Positions 1-8,304 of a stretch of 11,815 bases of DNA are shown here, one piece after another. The notes beneath the pieces are model-generated. The model saw only the letters and a list, made by a program, of their open reading frames with translations. It was not told the origin of the DNA and did not search any database. The position numbers and the translations under genes are program-made. The stretch's first letter is position 1. Every line of letters begins with the position of its first letter. The DNA lies in NCBI GenBank assembly GCA_012959595.1, contig DUCW01000053.1, positions 2,019 to 13,833 on the forward strand, given 5' to 3'. The DNA is from Gemmatimonadota bacterium. Its GTDB lineage: Bacteria; Gemmatimonadota; Gemmatimonadetes; Longimicrobiales; Gaopeijiaceae.

Positions 1-1
1 C

Positions 2-2353
2 AACCATAGTGATGTTGAGACAATAATCTATCTACCGAAAGAAGAAGAGGCTTCCGAATGGGAACGTCTGGCAAAGGAAACTCTATACATTGCAGATTCA
101 CAAACAGTTATTCCTGAAGTTCAAGCAGCTACTGACAGCTCCATAGAAGCACAGTCGGTTGCTGCACGCATAAAAAAGATACTGGTGACTCAAGAAATTG
201 ATCCCCACGAAATCGCTGTCATCTCCAGAACACCCGAAAAAGATTCTTCTCAAGTCGCCGCTGAGCTTGAATCATCAGGAATCCCGATAACCAGACGCAT
301 ACAAATTCCTATACTGGAATGTGGCGTCATCTCAGCTTTACTGGACATCTATAAAGCTGCTGCCAAAGGCTGGAACTACAGAGTACTGAAAAGGGTTCTG
401 AGCAACCCATACTTAAAGACCGGAATAGCTCCGCACCTGATCGACCGCTTACCAATGAAGCAAAGTTTCATGGGTTTACCTGACTGGAAAACAGGAATTC
501 AGAATCACAAATTTGAACCCAGAGACATTGATTCAATAAAGAATTTCAAAAATTTCGCTAATCTCATGGAGCCTTTGACTAAATCGCATACTCTTTCGGT
601 ATGGATAAAACTTAGCCTAGAAATGCTCAGCTCCGATCCGTTCGAAATGAAGCTCCAGGCATCAGAACCAGTAGGTGAGGATTGGAATATCGTCAGGATT
701 GACCAACGAGCAGTTGTTCAGCTGGAGAGCATTCTAAGAGAATGGCTGGAACTGGATGATTCCAAGAATCTGGTCCAGCCTAACGAGTGGAATTCTCTGG
801 TCTGGCAAGTTCTGAATACCCAATATTTGTCTTTGGAAACTCCTTTGAAAAAAGGAGTCCAAGTCCTAGGTGCTACAGAAGCTATTCTTTCGAACTTTAA
901 ATACACATTCATAATAAATGCCAATCATGAGGTTTTCCCGAAGGCATTCCACTCATCAGGCATACTCTCAAATCAAGAACGGAATCTCCTCGCCAAATTG
1001 AATATTCCCATCCCAAACCATACGAGTGAACAGCGCCATGAACGAAGTATCTGGAGATCAATAGCCCAACAACCTCAAGTTACCATCTCCTATCGAACAG
1101 CAAATTTTGATGGAGAAATATCAGAACCTTCCGTAATGGTCCCGCAACACACGTACTCTCCGATCACGAAAAGTACGCTCAAGATTGAGACTAACCCGAC
1201 TGCCTTGCTCATAGAAAGTGCAAAACAATTAGCTGCAAGTGGCAACGACGAATCTCTTCTGCCAGTGCGAACTCCCCATCCAGAAATTCTCAAGCATGCT
1301 ATTCTGGCTGCTCATGCAGAATCAAAGCGTCCAGGGAACAAAACTGTCCAAGAAGATTCTGGCTGGCTGCATCCTAATCCCTGGAATGGTGAAATTAGAG
1401 ATGCAGTCGTGAAAGAATATCTGGGCAAGTACTTTGGACCAGATTATGTCTGGACACCAGGAAATCTAGAGAACTACAGCATTCTTCCTTTCAATTTCTG
1501 GATGACCAAAGTCCTTAGAATTGAAAGAAGTGGTAAAGTGGAGGACGAGACCAGCCCTCTGATCTCTGGAAGCCTTGCCCATAAAATTTTGGAGCAGTTT
1601 TACTCAACAACCCAGAACAATCTTCCAACAAAACTAGAAGGTGAGGCCGAGCAATTCCTGAAGGACATCACTAAAGCTGCGGTCAAGGAACTTGAAGAAT
1701 GCGGCAAATGGTTGGGAGAACCAGTTTTATGGAAACAAGAGTGCGAGAAAATTGTATCAGAAGTCCAGGATTATTTGACCTTCGAACTGCCCTCTCTGGA
1801 AGAACAGGGGCATACTCCTTTCTTGGTGGAATGGAAATTTGGATACGAGGATCCCAGGGGGCTCAAGATTTCTGGCAAAGACATAAACAATCAGGAGAAA
1901 TCTCTTCGGATAAGAGGTATCATAGACAGGGTAGACCACTGTGGTACGAGCGATCCCCTCAACGACGGGAAAGATACATACAGTATCCTAGACTACAAAA
2001 GAACCAAGACGCCAAGCAAAGGTGGATACGACGACGGGAGCGTCTTACAGGCTCCTATTTATCTTCTGGCACTTCGACAAGCGGGATATAACCTCGATAG
2101 AGCCAGATACCGATCCATAAGAAATCCGAAGACACCCAAGGGGAAAGCCAAGGAAGCTGCTCTGATGAAAGCAGACAGCGAAAAACTAGAAGCAGTCCTT
2201 AGAATCGCCTTCAGTATACCCGACCGGATTCGAAGCGGGAAATTCGAACCCGTGATCTCACGCAAGACGGCTTCCTGGCGGGCATCAGATCCCGGTATTG
2301 AGATAAGCAGAAGCCTAGCCAGCATAACAAAAGGAAGCCGCTTCGATGGGTAA
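2..2353 (+). CDS. addB: AddB-like helicase-nuclease subunit, PD-(D/E)XK nuclease family (5' truncated)
   Basis: The reading frame is open from base 2, so the N-terminus lies outside the window and internal GTG/ATG codons such as 185 are not the start; 783 residues are visible. The middle part (about bases 870-1080) resembles the second helicase-like half of AddB, with a strand of the type FIINANHEVFP followed by an NQER stretch. The C-terminal third is a PD-(D/E)XK nuclease: GSLAH at 1568-1582, RGIIDRVD around 1925, the catalytic DYK at 1991-1999 and the Q-x3-Y motif at 2048-2062, so the nuclease core looks active. In AddAB this subunit cuts one DNA strand and helps recognise Chi while AddA drives unwinding. 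Oddly, the cysteines of the AddB iron-sulfur cluster are missing: LPF stands where CPF is usual (1484-1492), and the C-terminal tail after GKFEP has no cysteine. The gene ends in an 8-base overlap with the helicase gene. The family call is firm; the exact subunit name is inferred from similarity and gene order. Confidence 0.82.
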   Translation, partial: NHSDVETIIYLPKEEEASEWERLAKETLYIADSQTVIPEVQAATDSSIEAQSVAARIKKILVTQEIDPHEIAVISRTPEKDSSQVAAELESSGIPITRRIQIPILECGVISALLDIYKAAAKGWNYRVLKRVLSNPYLKTGIAPHLIDRLPMKQSFMGLPDWKTGIQNHKFEPRDIDSIKNFKNFANLMEPLTKSHTLSVWIKLSLEMLSSDPFEMKLQASEPVGEDWNIVRIDQRAVVQLESILREWLELDDSKNLVQPNEWNSLVWQVLNTQYLSLETPLKKGVQVLGATEAILSNFKYTFIINANHEVFPKAFHSSGILSNQERNLLAKLNIPIPNHTSEQRHERSIWRSIAQQPQVTISYRTANFDGEISEPSVMVPQHTYSPITKSTLKIETNPTALLIESAKQLAASGNDESLLPVRTPHPEILKHAILAAHAESKRPGNKTVQEDSGWLHPNPWNGEIRDAVVKEYLGKYFGPDYVWTPGNLENYSILPFNFWMTKVLRIERSGKVEDETSPLISGSLAHKILEQFYSTTQNNLPTKLEGEAEQFLKDITKAAVKELEECGKWLGEPVLWKQECEKIVSEVQDYLTFELPSLEEQGHTPFLVEWKFGYEDPRGLKISGKDINNQEKSLRIRGIIDRVDHCGTSDPLNDGKDTYSILDYKRTKTPSKGGYDDGSVLQAPIYLLALRQAGYNLDRARYRSIRNPKTPKGKAKEAALMKADSEKLEAVLRIAFSIPDRIRSGKFEPVISRKTASWRASDPGIEISRSLASITKGSRFDG
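2331..2337 (+). promoter_or_regulatory. Ribosome binding site of the AddA-like gene
   Basis: AAGGAAG lies inside the end of the upstream gene, with its AGGA core 10 bases before the ATG at 2346. It supports that start codon and the view that the two overlapping genes are read from one transcript. Confidence 0.5.
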
Positions 2354-5300
2354 ATTTGCCTGGACAAAGGAACAGGAAACTGCTCTTACCAGCAGTAAAG
2401 ATGTCCTCCTTACTGCAAACGCAGGCACAGGTAAAACACTGACAATAGTGGGTAAAATCATGTGGATGATGGGACTCCAAGTAGGGTCTTCAGAAGGAAA
2501 ACACGAAACCATTCCGACTAGTATCAACCCGTGTAAAATAAACGAAATAGGGGCAATTACCTTCACCAGGAAAAGTGCAGCAGACCTACGACAAAAGCTC
2601 CGGCATGAACTGCTTCAATCCGATGAGCCCGAAGCCAAGCTGTTAGCCCTGCGGTTAGATGAAGCTTTTATCGGAACGATTCACGGATTCTGTGAATCTA
2701 TTTTGAGAGAACATGCTTTGAGATTGGGTATTAATCCGACTTTCAAGGTCCTAAATGCTCAGGTGGCAGATCTGAAAAAAGACGAGATTATCAAGGAGGT
2801 CATTCTAAAGCAGCTGGAGCAAGAATACATAGAGACCAAAGCCTTAGCTCGACGCTATCGTCTTAGTGACATTATCTCTCAGTCTCGGGCTATGCTTAGA
2901 GAGGTACGCTGGCACCCAGAACGCTACAGGAACTGGAACTCATCATTTGTCGATGAACAACCACTGCCAGAATGCCAAGATCCTGGAGATCGTTTATCTC
3001 GAGACCTTACCTACGGACTCTATACATTAGCCCGTTCAGCCGAAGAACAATGGCAGCGGCAACTGTTAGTCAACAATGAAAAAGATTTTGATCAGCTTAT
3101 ACTCGAAACTCGATCTCTTCTCCGTTCCCCTAAGGCCACACACGCTCTCCAGCAAATCCGTAGTCGGTATAAAATTCTCATTATCGACGAATTCCAGGAT
3201 ACTGATGATGCACAAAGTGACATCGCATTTGCTATAGGAGGCAACAACAAAACCAAGCTGTTCCTAGTTGGAGACCCTAAACAAAGCATCTATGGCTGGA
3301 GAGGGGCAGACATAACTGTCTGGAATGAGGTCAAAGAAAAAATTCAGAAAAGTGGCAATGTTCTATCACTGACCAAAAATTTCCGCAGTGACCCTAAAGT
3401 GATTGAGACAGTCAACACCATTTGTGGCCCCGCTATGAACCAATCAGCAGCCAAGCTGCGTCAGGCAGGCCTCAATACTAGTGCAATCGATTATCAAGAG
3501 ATGGAAGCAAATAGAGCCTCATCGGGAACGGCCAAGTGCCAGTTGATCAATCTGAAAGCGAGCAACAGTGCAGGGCGAAGGCTTGAAGAAGGGAGAAAAA
3601 TAGGTGCGTGCATACAAGAATTAGTCGAGAAAGCTATGATTGTGGATCCTGACACCAACAAAAAACGGCACTGTACTTACCATGACATCGCCATACTACA
3701 CCGCAGTCGAACCAATTTAGAGCTCTTCCAAAAGGGATTGGTCGAAGCGGGTATTCCGTTTCAAATATCTCACCAAGATTACAACAAGTCGACTGAGATT
3801 GCAGATATAGTCAACCTACTGCGACTGTTGATTAATCCCGATGACAATTACTACGCTCTGGGATTCTTGCGATCTCCCTTTGTAGGGATTAGAGATGAAG
3901 TGATTACAGGAATCCGTATATCGGATTTCCATCAAAGCCTTTTGGAGCAAGCGAAAAAATTTCTGGATGGACATAAATGGCCCGAATATCCTGAGAATTC
4001 AAGCTTGCCAGAGCTGGAAAGGTTTGCCCTGAAGAGAGGTCTGGAAACTTTCCACAAAGCACAAAAACTAGTTGGGAGAGTCCCCCTGCCCGACCTGTTG
4101 CGGAGGTTCGTTTCGGAGAGTTTCTACGACATCCATCTATTCCTAGGAAATCAGAGAAAAGGAGAAGAATCCTATTCAAATATCCAAGGCTTTCTGCAGT
4201 TTGCTGAGGAACATAGACAGATATCTATTGAAGAATTCCTGGAACTGTGGGATCTGTCACTGAGTAAAGATTCACCGCCATCCTTGGCCGCCGATTCTGA
4301 AGCTGACTTGGTCACTGTCAGCACAATTCACAAAGCGAAAGGACTCGAATGGCCCATAGTGTTCTCGATCCAAAACGACAAAAATGTTTCCCAGCGGCGA
4401 AATGAGTTAATCCCGTCTGACGGAACATTCCTCTCCAGTCTATACCTAAAGGAAAGTGATAACGGACCTCACAATGAGGAAACCCTAGCACCTTCCAATC
4501 TAGCTAGATTGGAAGCAGAAGAATGTCGTTTGCTCTACGTCTGTATGACTCGAGCTCGAGACCAATTAATTGTCTGCGGCGAAATTGAAAAAAAGACTTC
4601 TGGATTCTTCTGGGAAAGATTAAATCAATTTCATTCATGGGAGAATATTTCTAGTCAAACAGGCCGCCAAGAAATAACCGATCTCGATTTGGTCCCCCTA
4701 GAATGGTTAAACCGAATCGAAACAATGGACCTCCCTCCCCTGGCCACAACCATTACAGGGCCTCCAATGCAATTTACCTCTTCGGCTACCGAAGTCATGA
4801 CGAAACAGAGGAGTGAAGAGGAATGGCAAAAAAAGTACGAGTACGGCGTGCAATCGACTCTCTCATTCGCTGGACGTCGATCTGGAAGGATCCCCTCTCA
4901 AACTAGAGGGAAGGTGATCCATGGAGTCCTTGAACGAATTCAGGAATATGAAGAACTTCCCCAAGTCCTCAATGAAACCCTGAATTCTATGGATACAGTG
5001 GAGCTTAGCGGAAGCCCTGGACCAGGATCAAATTATTGGGAGGCCCTGGAACTAGAACTACAGGAAGTCCTGAAAAGTTCAGATTGGAAATGGTATGTAA
5101 AAGGTGAACATTTCCGTGAATTGCCTTTTGTACACCTAGTAGGTCCGAGAAATTGGCACCTTGGTGCATTCGACCTATATCGCCCTGGGGCGGACGGAGA
5201 AAAAGCTCTGATAGTAGATTTTAAAACCCACAAACTAAAAGATGCAGACATAGAGCAGGTCTCTCAAACGTACCTCTCTCAAATGAACATCTACCAAAAA

Positions 5301-5393
5301 GCTGCTGACATTTCTAAAGGAAGTGTGGTACGACTGCACTTCACAGTTCCGAATTCGACCTGGCCAAAGAAAGGTCTAGATAGCACAATTTGA
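2346..5393 (+). CDS. addA: AddA-like UvrD-family helicase with C-terminal PD-(D/E)XK nuclease
   Basis: This 1015-residue protein has the full set of superfamily 1A helicase motifs: Walker A ANAGTGKT (residues 24-31), Ia FTRKSAADLR (from 73), GTIHGFC, Walker B DEFQDT (281-286), III VGDPKQSIYGWRGA (from 308), IV KNFRSD, V TIHKAKGLEW (from 660) and VI RLLYVCMTRAR (from 728). The last 170 residues form a second nuclease domain: RGKVIH with H859, D943 in LGAFDL, DFK at 958-960 and Q979-x3-Y983, which fits an active PD-(D/E)XK site. In AddAB, the AddA subunit is the ATP-driven 3'-5' motor that resects double-strand ends and cuts the 3'-ended strand. At 1015 residues it is shorter than B. subtilis AddA (about 1230). 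The ATG overlaps the end of the AddB-like gene (ATGGGTAA), and an AAGGAAG stands upstream. RecB is the main alternative, but no recC- or recD-like gene is visible and the AddB-like partner argues for AddA. Confidence 0.88.
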   Translation: MGKFAWTKEQETALTSSKDVLLTANAGTGKTLTIVGKIMWMMGLQVGSSEGKHETIPTSINPCKINEIGAITFTRKSAADLRQKLRHELLQSDEPEAKLLALRLDEAFIGTIHGFCESILREHALRLGINPTFKVLNAQVADLKKDEIIKEVILKQLEQEYIETKALARRYRLSDIISQSRAMLREVRWHPERYRNWNSSFVDEQPLPECQDPGDRLSRDLTYGLYTLARSAEEQWQRQLLVNNEKDFDQLILETRSLLRSPKATHALQQIRSRYKILIIDEFQDTDDAQSDIAFAIGGNNKTKLFLVGDPKQSIYGWRGADITVWNEVKEKIQKSGNVLSLTKNFRSDPKVIETVNTICGPAMNQSAAKLRQAGLNTSAIDYQEMEANRASSGTAKCQLINLKASNSAGRRLEEGRKIGACIQELVEKAMIVDPDTNKKRHCTYHDIAILHRSRTNLELFQKGLVEAGIPFQISHQDYNKSTEIADIVNLLRLLINPDDNYYALGFLRSPFVGIRDEVITGIRISDFHQSLLEQAKKFLDGHKWPEYPENSSLPELERFALKRGLETFHKAQKLVGRVPLPDLLRRFVSESFYDIHLFLGNQRKGEESYSNIQGFLQFAEEHRQISIEEFLELWDLSLSKDSPPSLAADSEADLVTVSTIHKAKGLEWPIVFSIQNDKNVSQRRNELIPSDGTFLSSLYLKESDNGPHNEETLAPSNLARLEAEECRLLYVCMTRARDQLIVCGEIEKKTSGFFWERLNQFHSWENISSQTGRQEITDLDLVPLEWLNRIETMDLPPLATTITGPPMQFTSSATEVMTKQRSEEEWQKKYEYGVQSTLSFAGRRSGRIPSQTRGKVIHGVLERIQEYEELPQVLNETLNSMDTVELSGSPGPGSNYWEALELELQEVLKSSDWKWYVKGEHFRELPFVHLVGPRNWHLGAFDLYRPGADGEKALIVDFKTHKLKDADIEQVSQTYLSQMNIYQKAADISKGSVVRLHFTVPNSTWPKKGLDSTI

Positions 5394-5721
5394 CCTAAAG
5401 TATTAATCCACATTATTACCAAAACCAATAGCTTTCTCGGTGTCTAATGATAAGAACAAGGCCTTTGTACCGATATCTACCTCCTTCCTGACCGCGAAAA
5501 GTCCCTATTTTAAGCCGTCTCTAGGCGATATCCTATGTTTTACACTGGCCAAGAAGCCTTTCTCTGCACTATCTTTAGAGCAAAGTCTAATTGTGGAGAA
5601 TCCATTCAAGATTCTCCGTTCAAATGGTGGCTTTCTAAACATATGAGCGTGGTTTCTTGAACAGAATATCTAGGGAGTACTTTTTGTTTTCTATAAACGT
5701 TGGTCTTGGGACGTAAAAGGG
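5394..5721 (+). other. Intergenic region between the addBA-type pair and the exported-protein operon
   Basis: This 328-base stretch has no gene I can support. It contains a 68-codon GTG-started open frame (5440-5646) without a Shine-Dalgarno sequence or recognisable product, and a perfect 8-bp hairpin at 5595-5617. It is the longest gap in the window and the place where function switches from DNA repair to exported proteins, so it probably holds the promoter of the downstream operon. A TATAAA at 5692-5697 could be a -10 box, but no good -35 stands at the right distance. No T-rich intrinsic terminator for the upstream pair is seen. Confidence 0.6.
5595..5617 (+). repeat. Inverted repeat able to form an 8-bp stem with a 7-base loop
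   Basis: GGAGAATC (5595-5602) and GATTCTCC (5610-5617) are perfect reverse complements around the loop CATTCAA; two G-U wobble pairs can extend the stem to 5593-5619. No run of T follows on either strand, so it does not look like an intrinsic terminator. It sits about 105 bases before the next start codon and could be an operator or an mRNA structure; that role is a guess. Confidence 0.5.
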
Positions 5722-8211
5722 ATGAATACATTACCTTCGATACTGACAGCACTCGGCATGATCCTGGTGCTCGTTGGTCAAACTGCCGACGCTGGTAACC
5801 TGGGCTCTAATCTCGAGACTGTTACTTACGAGGAAGCCATAGATCCAGCACCGAGTCAACCTCTTTCCCACTCTGTTGACGAAACTTTAGAGATCGAATC
5901 AGTAGAATTGACTGCAATGGTTCAAACCTACTGCGTCGTATGTCACAATGACGCAATGATGACAGGAAATATGTCTCTGACTGGCTTCGCTGTAGAAGAA
6001 GCATCGGAACATGCAGAGACCGCTGAAAAGATGGTTCGTAAACTCAGGGCGGGCATGATGCCTCCGCGGGGAATGCCTAGACCCCAGGGAGACACTCTTC
6101 AAGCTTTGGTCCTAGCTCTGGAAGAAAATCTGGATCGGGCCGCCGCAGAAAATCCAAACCCTGGCTACAGAACATTTCAAAGGTTGAACCGTGTTGAGTA
6201 CACCAATGCAGTCAGGGATCTGTTGGGGATAGATATAGACGTGGCCGTTTTTCTTCCGCTAGACACCAAGAGTGCTAATTTCGATAACATTGCCGACGTC
6301 CAGAGACCTTCGACCACAGTAATGGAAGGCTACCTGAGAGCAGCTGGCCATATCAGTCGTATGGCATTGGGAGATCCAGAGGCAGAATCAAACTCAACTC
6401 GCTATATTCTTCCAAAAACTTTGTCGCAAAAAGAACGGGTAGAAGGAGCTCCATTCGGTACACGGGGTGGGGTGTCGGTTATTCACAATTTCCCGGCCGA
6501 TGGTAAATATGTTTTCCACATTCAGCCCTATCCAGCAGTTGAAGGAGAAGTCTTTGGCAGAACTTTTGGTGAAGAAAAAATAGAAGTATCCATCGATAGT
6601 GAACGCATCGCTCTCATGTCCGTTGACCCCTGGATGTCAGAATCCGAGCCAACGGGCCTGAACATGTTGACCGATTCTATCTACGTTCGTGCAGGTCCTA
6701 AGCGGATCACAGCGGCGTTCCTAAAGCAATTTGAAGGCGAAGTCGCCGATCTAATCAGACCAATTGATCACACAATGGCCGATGGACAGATCGGAATCGG
6801 ATACGGGGTAACCACAATGCCTCATTTGCAGCGCCTAACGATACTCGGTCCGTATGAAGTAACTGGCGTTTCAGATACACCTGCCAGGCTCAAGGTTTTC
6901 AGTTGTAGACCAACTGGTCCAGATGAAGCCAGGCCTTGTGCCGAGGAAATTGTAGGACGGATGGCCTCTCAGGCCTATCGTCGACCTCTTGAAGAAAATG
7001 ATATAAGAGGATTGATGACTTTTTATGACCGGGGAGCCGAAAATGGAGATTTTGAAGGAGGCATAAGAAGCGCCCTTCAAGCCATCCTAGCTAGCCCTCA
7101 CTTCATCTTCCGGACGGAAGAGGCCCCAGCAGATGCGGTGGTTGGATCATCTCACCGGATTAGTGACGTAGACCTAGCATCAAGACTCTCGTTCTTCCTT
7201 TGGGGATCCACCCCAGACCAAGAACTGTTGGACCTAGCTGCCACTCAGCAGCTCAGTAGTCAAGGAGAACTAGAAAGACAGGCTCGAAGAATGCTTAGAG
7301 ATCCCAGAGCATGGGTTGCTCTGGCGAAACGCTTCGGGGCTCAATGGCTAAGATTGCAGGATTTGGAGAAACTTTCTCCTGACGCCCTGAGCTATCCTTA
7401 TTTTGATAAAACTCTCTCTGAATCAATGGCACGAGAGACGGAGCTGTTGTTCTCCCATATTATTGAGGAGGATCTTGACGTAATGGAATTGTTGACCAGC
7501 GATTACACTTTCATAAACGAAAGATTGGCTCGACACTATGGTTTTCCAGGAGTTACTGGATCAGATTTTCAGAGAGTAACATACCCAGATGAAACTCGCA
7601 GAGGCATCTTAGGACACGGAAGCATCTTGGCAATGACCTCTCATGCTGACCGTACATCTCCTGTGTTAAGAGGGAAGTGGGTGCTGGAAGTATTGCTTGG
7701 CACACCTCCACCTCCACCTCCACCAGACGTTCCTCCCTTTGAAGACACAGATGGTGCTGAAGATGGGCGGTTTCTGACGGTCCGAGAACGTATGGAGATA
7801 CACCGAGCCAACCCAGTGTGTATGGCTTGTCATATCGTGATGGATCCGATCGGTCTCGCCCTTGAGAATTTTGACGTAACAGGAGCTTATAGAGTAAGAG
7901 ATGAGGGGAATTTGATTAATCCCATCGGAGAGCTCTACGATGGAACCCCCCTTACAGGTCCTGCTGATCTAAGGAACGCCCTACTGACTCGTCCAGAGGT
8001 GTTCTACCGCATTTTCGCTTCAAATTTAATGGCCTATGCTTTGGGTCGAAGGGTCGAATACTACGACATGCCAACGGTACGAGAGATTACCCGAGAAGCA
8101 GCAGGACATGACTACCGAATTTCTGAGTTTGTACTGGGAGTTATAGAAAGCCCCGCATTCCAAACTGCTCAATGGGAAGAAGTTGTGACTGACACCTCGG
8201 GGAGCAACTAG
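5722..8211 (+). CDS. Exported DUF1592-family cytochrome-like protein (DUF1587/1595/1592/1588/1585) with two c-type haem motifs
   Basis: The 829-residue protein starts with a hydrophobic export signal (residues 1-24, likely cut in TADA|G) that lacks the usual N-terminal lysine or arginine. A cytochrome c-like segment follows, with CVVCH at 71-75 and a candidate axial methionine at MMPP 112-115. Then come DUF1587 (from about 150, FQRLNRVEYTNAVRDLLG), a probable beta-rich region (about 225-390), DUF1595 (395-455, starting CRPTGPDEARPC), DUF1592 (444-570, with RLSFFLWGS), DUF1588 (626-725, with the family's proline run at 662-668 and a second haem motif CMACH at 700-704) and DUF1585 (735-815). 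The domain order is that of full-length family members. The biochemical role of the family is unknown; the haem motifs and export point to electron transfer outside the cytoplasm. ATG 5722 is the first possible start after the in-frame stop at 5671. Its purine-rich AAAAGGG abuts the ATG, too close for a good ribosome site; Met13 (5758) is a weaker alternative. Confidence 0.9.
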   Translation: MNTLPSILTALGMILVLVGQTADAGNLGSNLETVTYEEAIDPAPSQPLSHSVDETLEIESVELTAMVQTYCVVCHNDAMMTGNMSLTGFAVEEASEHAETAEKMVRKLRAGMMPPRGMPRPQGDTLQALVLALEENLDRAAAENPNPGYRTFQRLNRVEYTNAVRDLLGIDIDVAVFLPLDTKSANFDNIADVQRPSTTVMEGYLRAAGHISRMALGDPEAESNSTRYILPKTLSQKERVEGAPFGTRGGVSVIHNFPADGKYVFHIQPYPAVEGEVFGRTFGEEKIEVSIDSERIALMSVDPWMSESEPTGLNMLTDSIYVRAGPKRITAAFLKQFEGEVADLIRPIDHTMADGQIGIGYGVTTMPHLQRLTILGPYEVTGVSDTPARLKVFSCRPTGPDEARPCAEEIVGRMASQAYRRPLEENDIRGLMTFYDRGAENGDFEGGIRSALQAILASPHFIFRTEEAPADAVVGSSHRISDVDLASRLSFFLWGSTPDQELLDLAATQQLSSQGELERQARRMLRDPRAWVALAKRFGAQWLRLQDLEKLSPDALSYPYFDKTLSESMARETELLFSHIIEEDLDVMELLTSDYTFINERLARHYGFPGVTGSDFQRVTYPDETRRGILGHGSILAMTSHADRTSPVLRGKWVLEVLLGTPPPPPPPDVPPFEDTDGAEDGRFLTVRERMEIHRANPVCMACHIVMDPIGLALENFDVTGAYRVRDEGNLINPIGELYDGTPLTGPADLRNALLTRPEVFYRIFASNLMAYALGRRVEYYDMPTVREITREAAGHDYRISEFVLGVIESPAFQTAQWEEVVTDTSGSN

Positions 8212-8246
8212 AGATGTTTGTAAAAGAGAAGCTACTTGCATGGACC

Positions 8247-8262
8247 ACTGACCTATGTCAGT
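8247..8262 (+). repeat. Small inverted repeat between the DUF1592 and DUF1552 genes
   Basis: ACTGAC and GTCAGT are perfect reverse complements around a 4-base loop (CTAT). The repeat lies in the 93-base gap, 42 bases before the downstream ATG, with no T tract after it. It could be a small mRNA structure affecting relative expression of the two genes, or chance. Confidence 0.3.
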
Positions 8263-8288
8263 CTTCTGTGCCTGAATGTAAAACCTCC

Positions 8289-8295
8289 AAAGAGG
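8289..8295 (+). promoter_or_regulatory. Ribosome binding site that fixes the DUF1552 start
   Basis: AAAGAGG stands 9 bases before ATG 8305, an ideal spacing. It favours this ATG over the in-frame TTG at 8236, which would add 23 residues ahead of the Tat signal. Confidence 0.6.
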
Positions 8296-8304
8296 CTTAA
8301 AACG

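Noticed and set aside
185..187. GTG as the start of the AddB-like gene
   Set aside because: The frame is open and protein-like all the way back to base 2, so this is an internal valine codon.
2059..2566. Minus-strand open frames of 83-102 codons across the AddB/AddA junction
   Set aside because: They lie opposite two well-supported genes, have no recognisable motif, and look like shadows of the coding strand.
1568..5300. Possibility that the two nuclease-bearing genes form a phage-defence system rather than DNA repair
   Set aside because: The paired helicase-nuclease architecture and gene order fit AddAB, and no defence partner or mobile element lies nearby in the window.
5440..5646. 68-codon GTG-started open frame in the long intergenic gap
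   Set aside because: No Shine-Dalgarno sequence, no recognisable domain or signal, and it contains the hairpin; most likely chance.
5692..5697. TATAAA as the -10 box of the exported-protein operon
   Set aside because: No convincing -35 at 16-18 bases upstream; the nearest TTGAAC (5657-5662) is 29 bases away, so the promoter cannot be assigned.
8236..8238. TTG as the start of the DUF1552 gene
   Set aside because: It would put 23 extra residues before the Tat motif and has a poorer ribosome site than ATG 8305.
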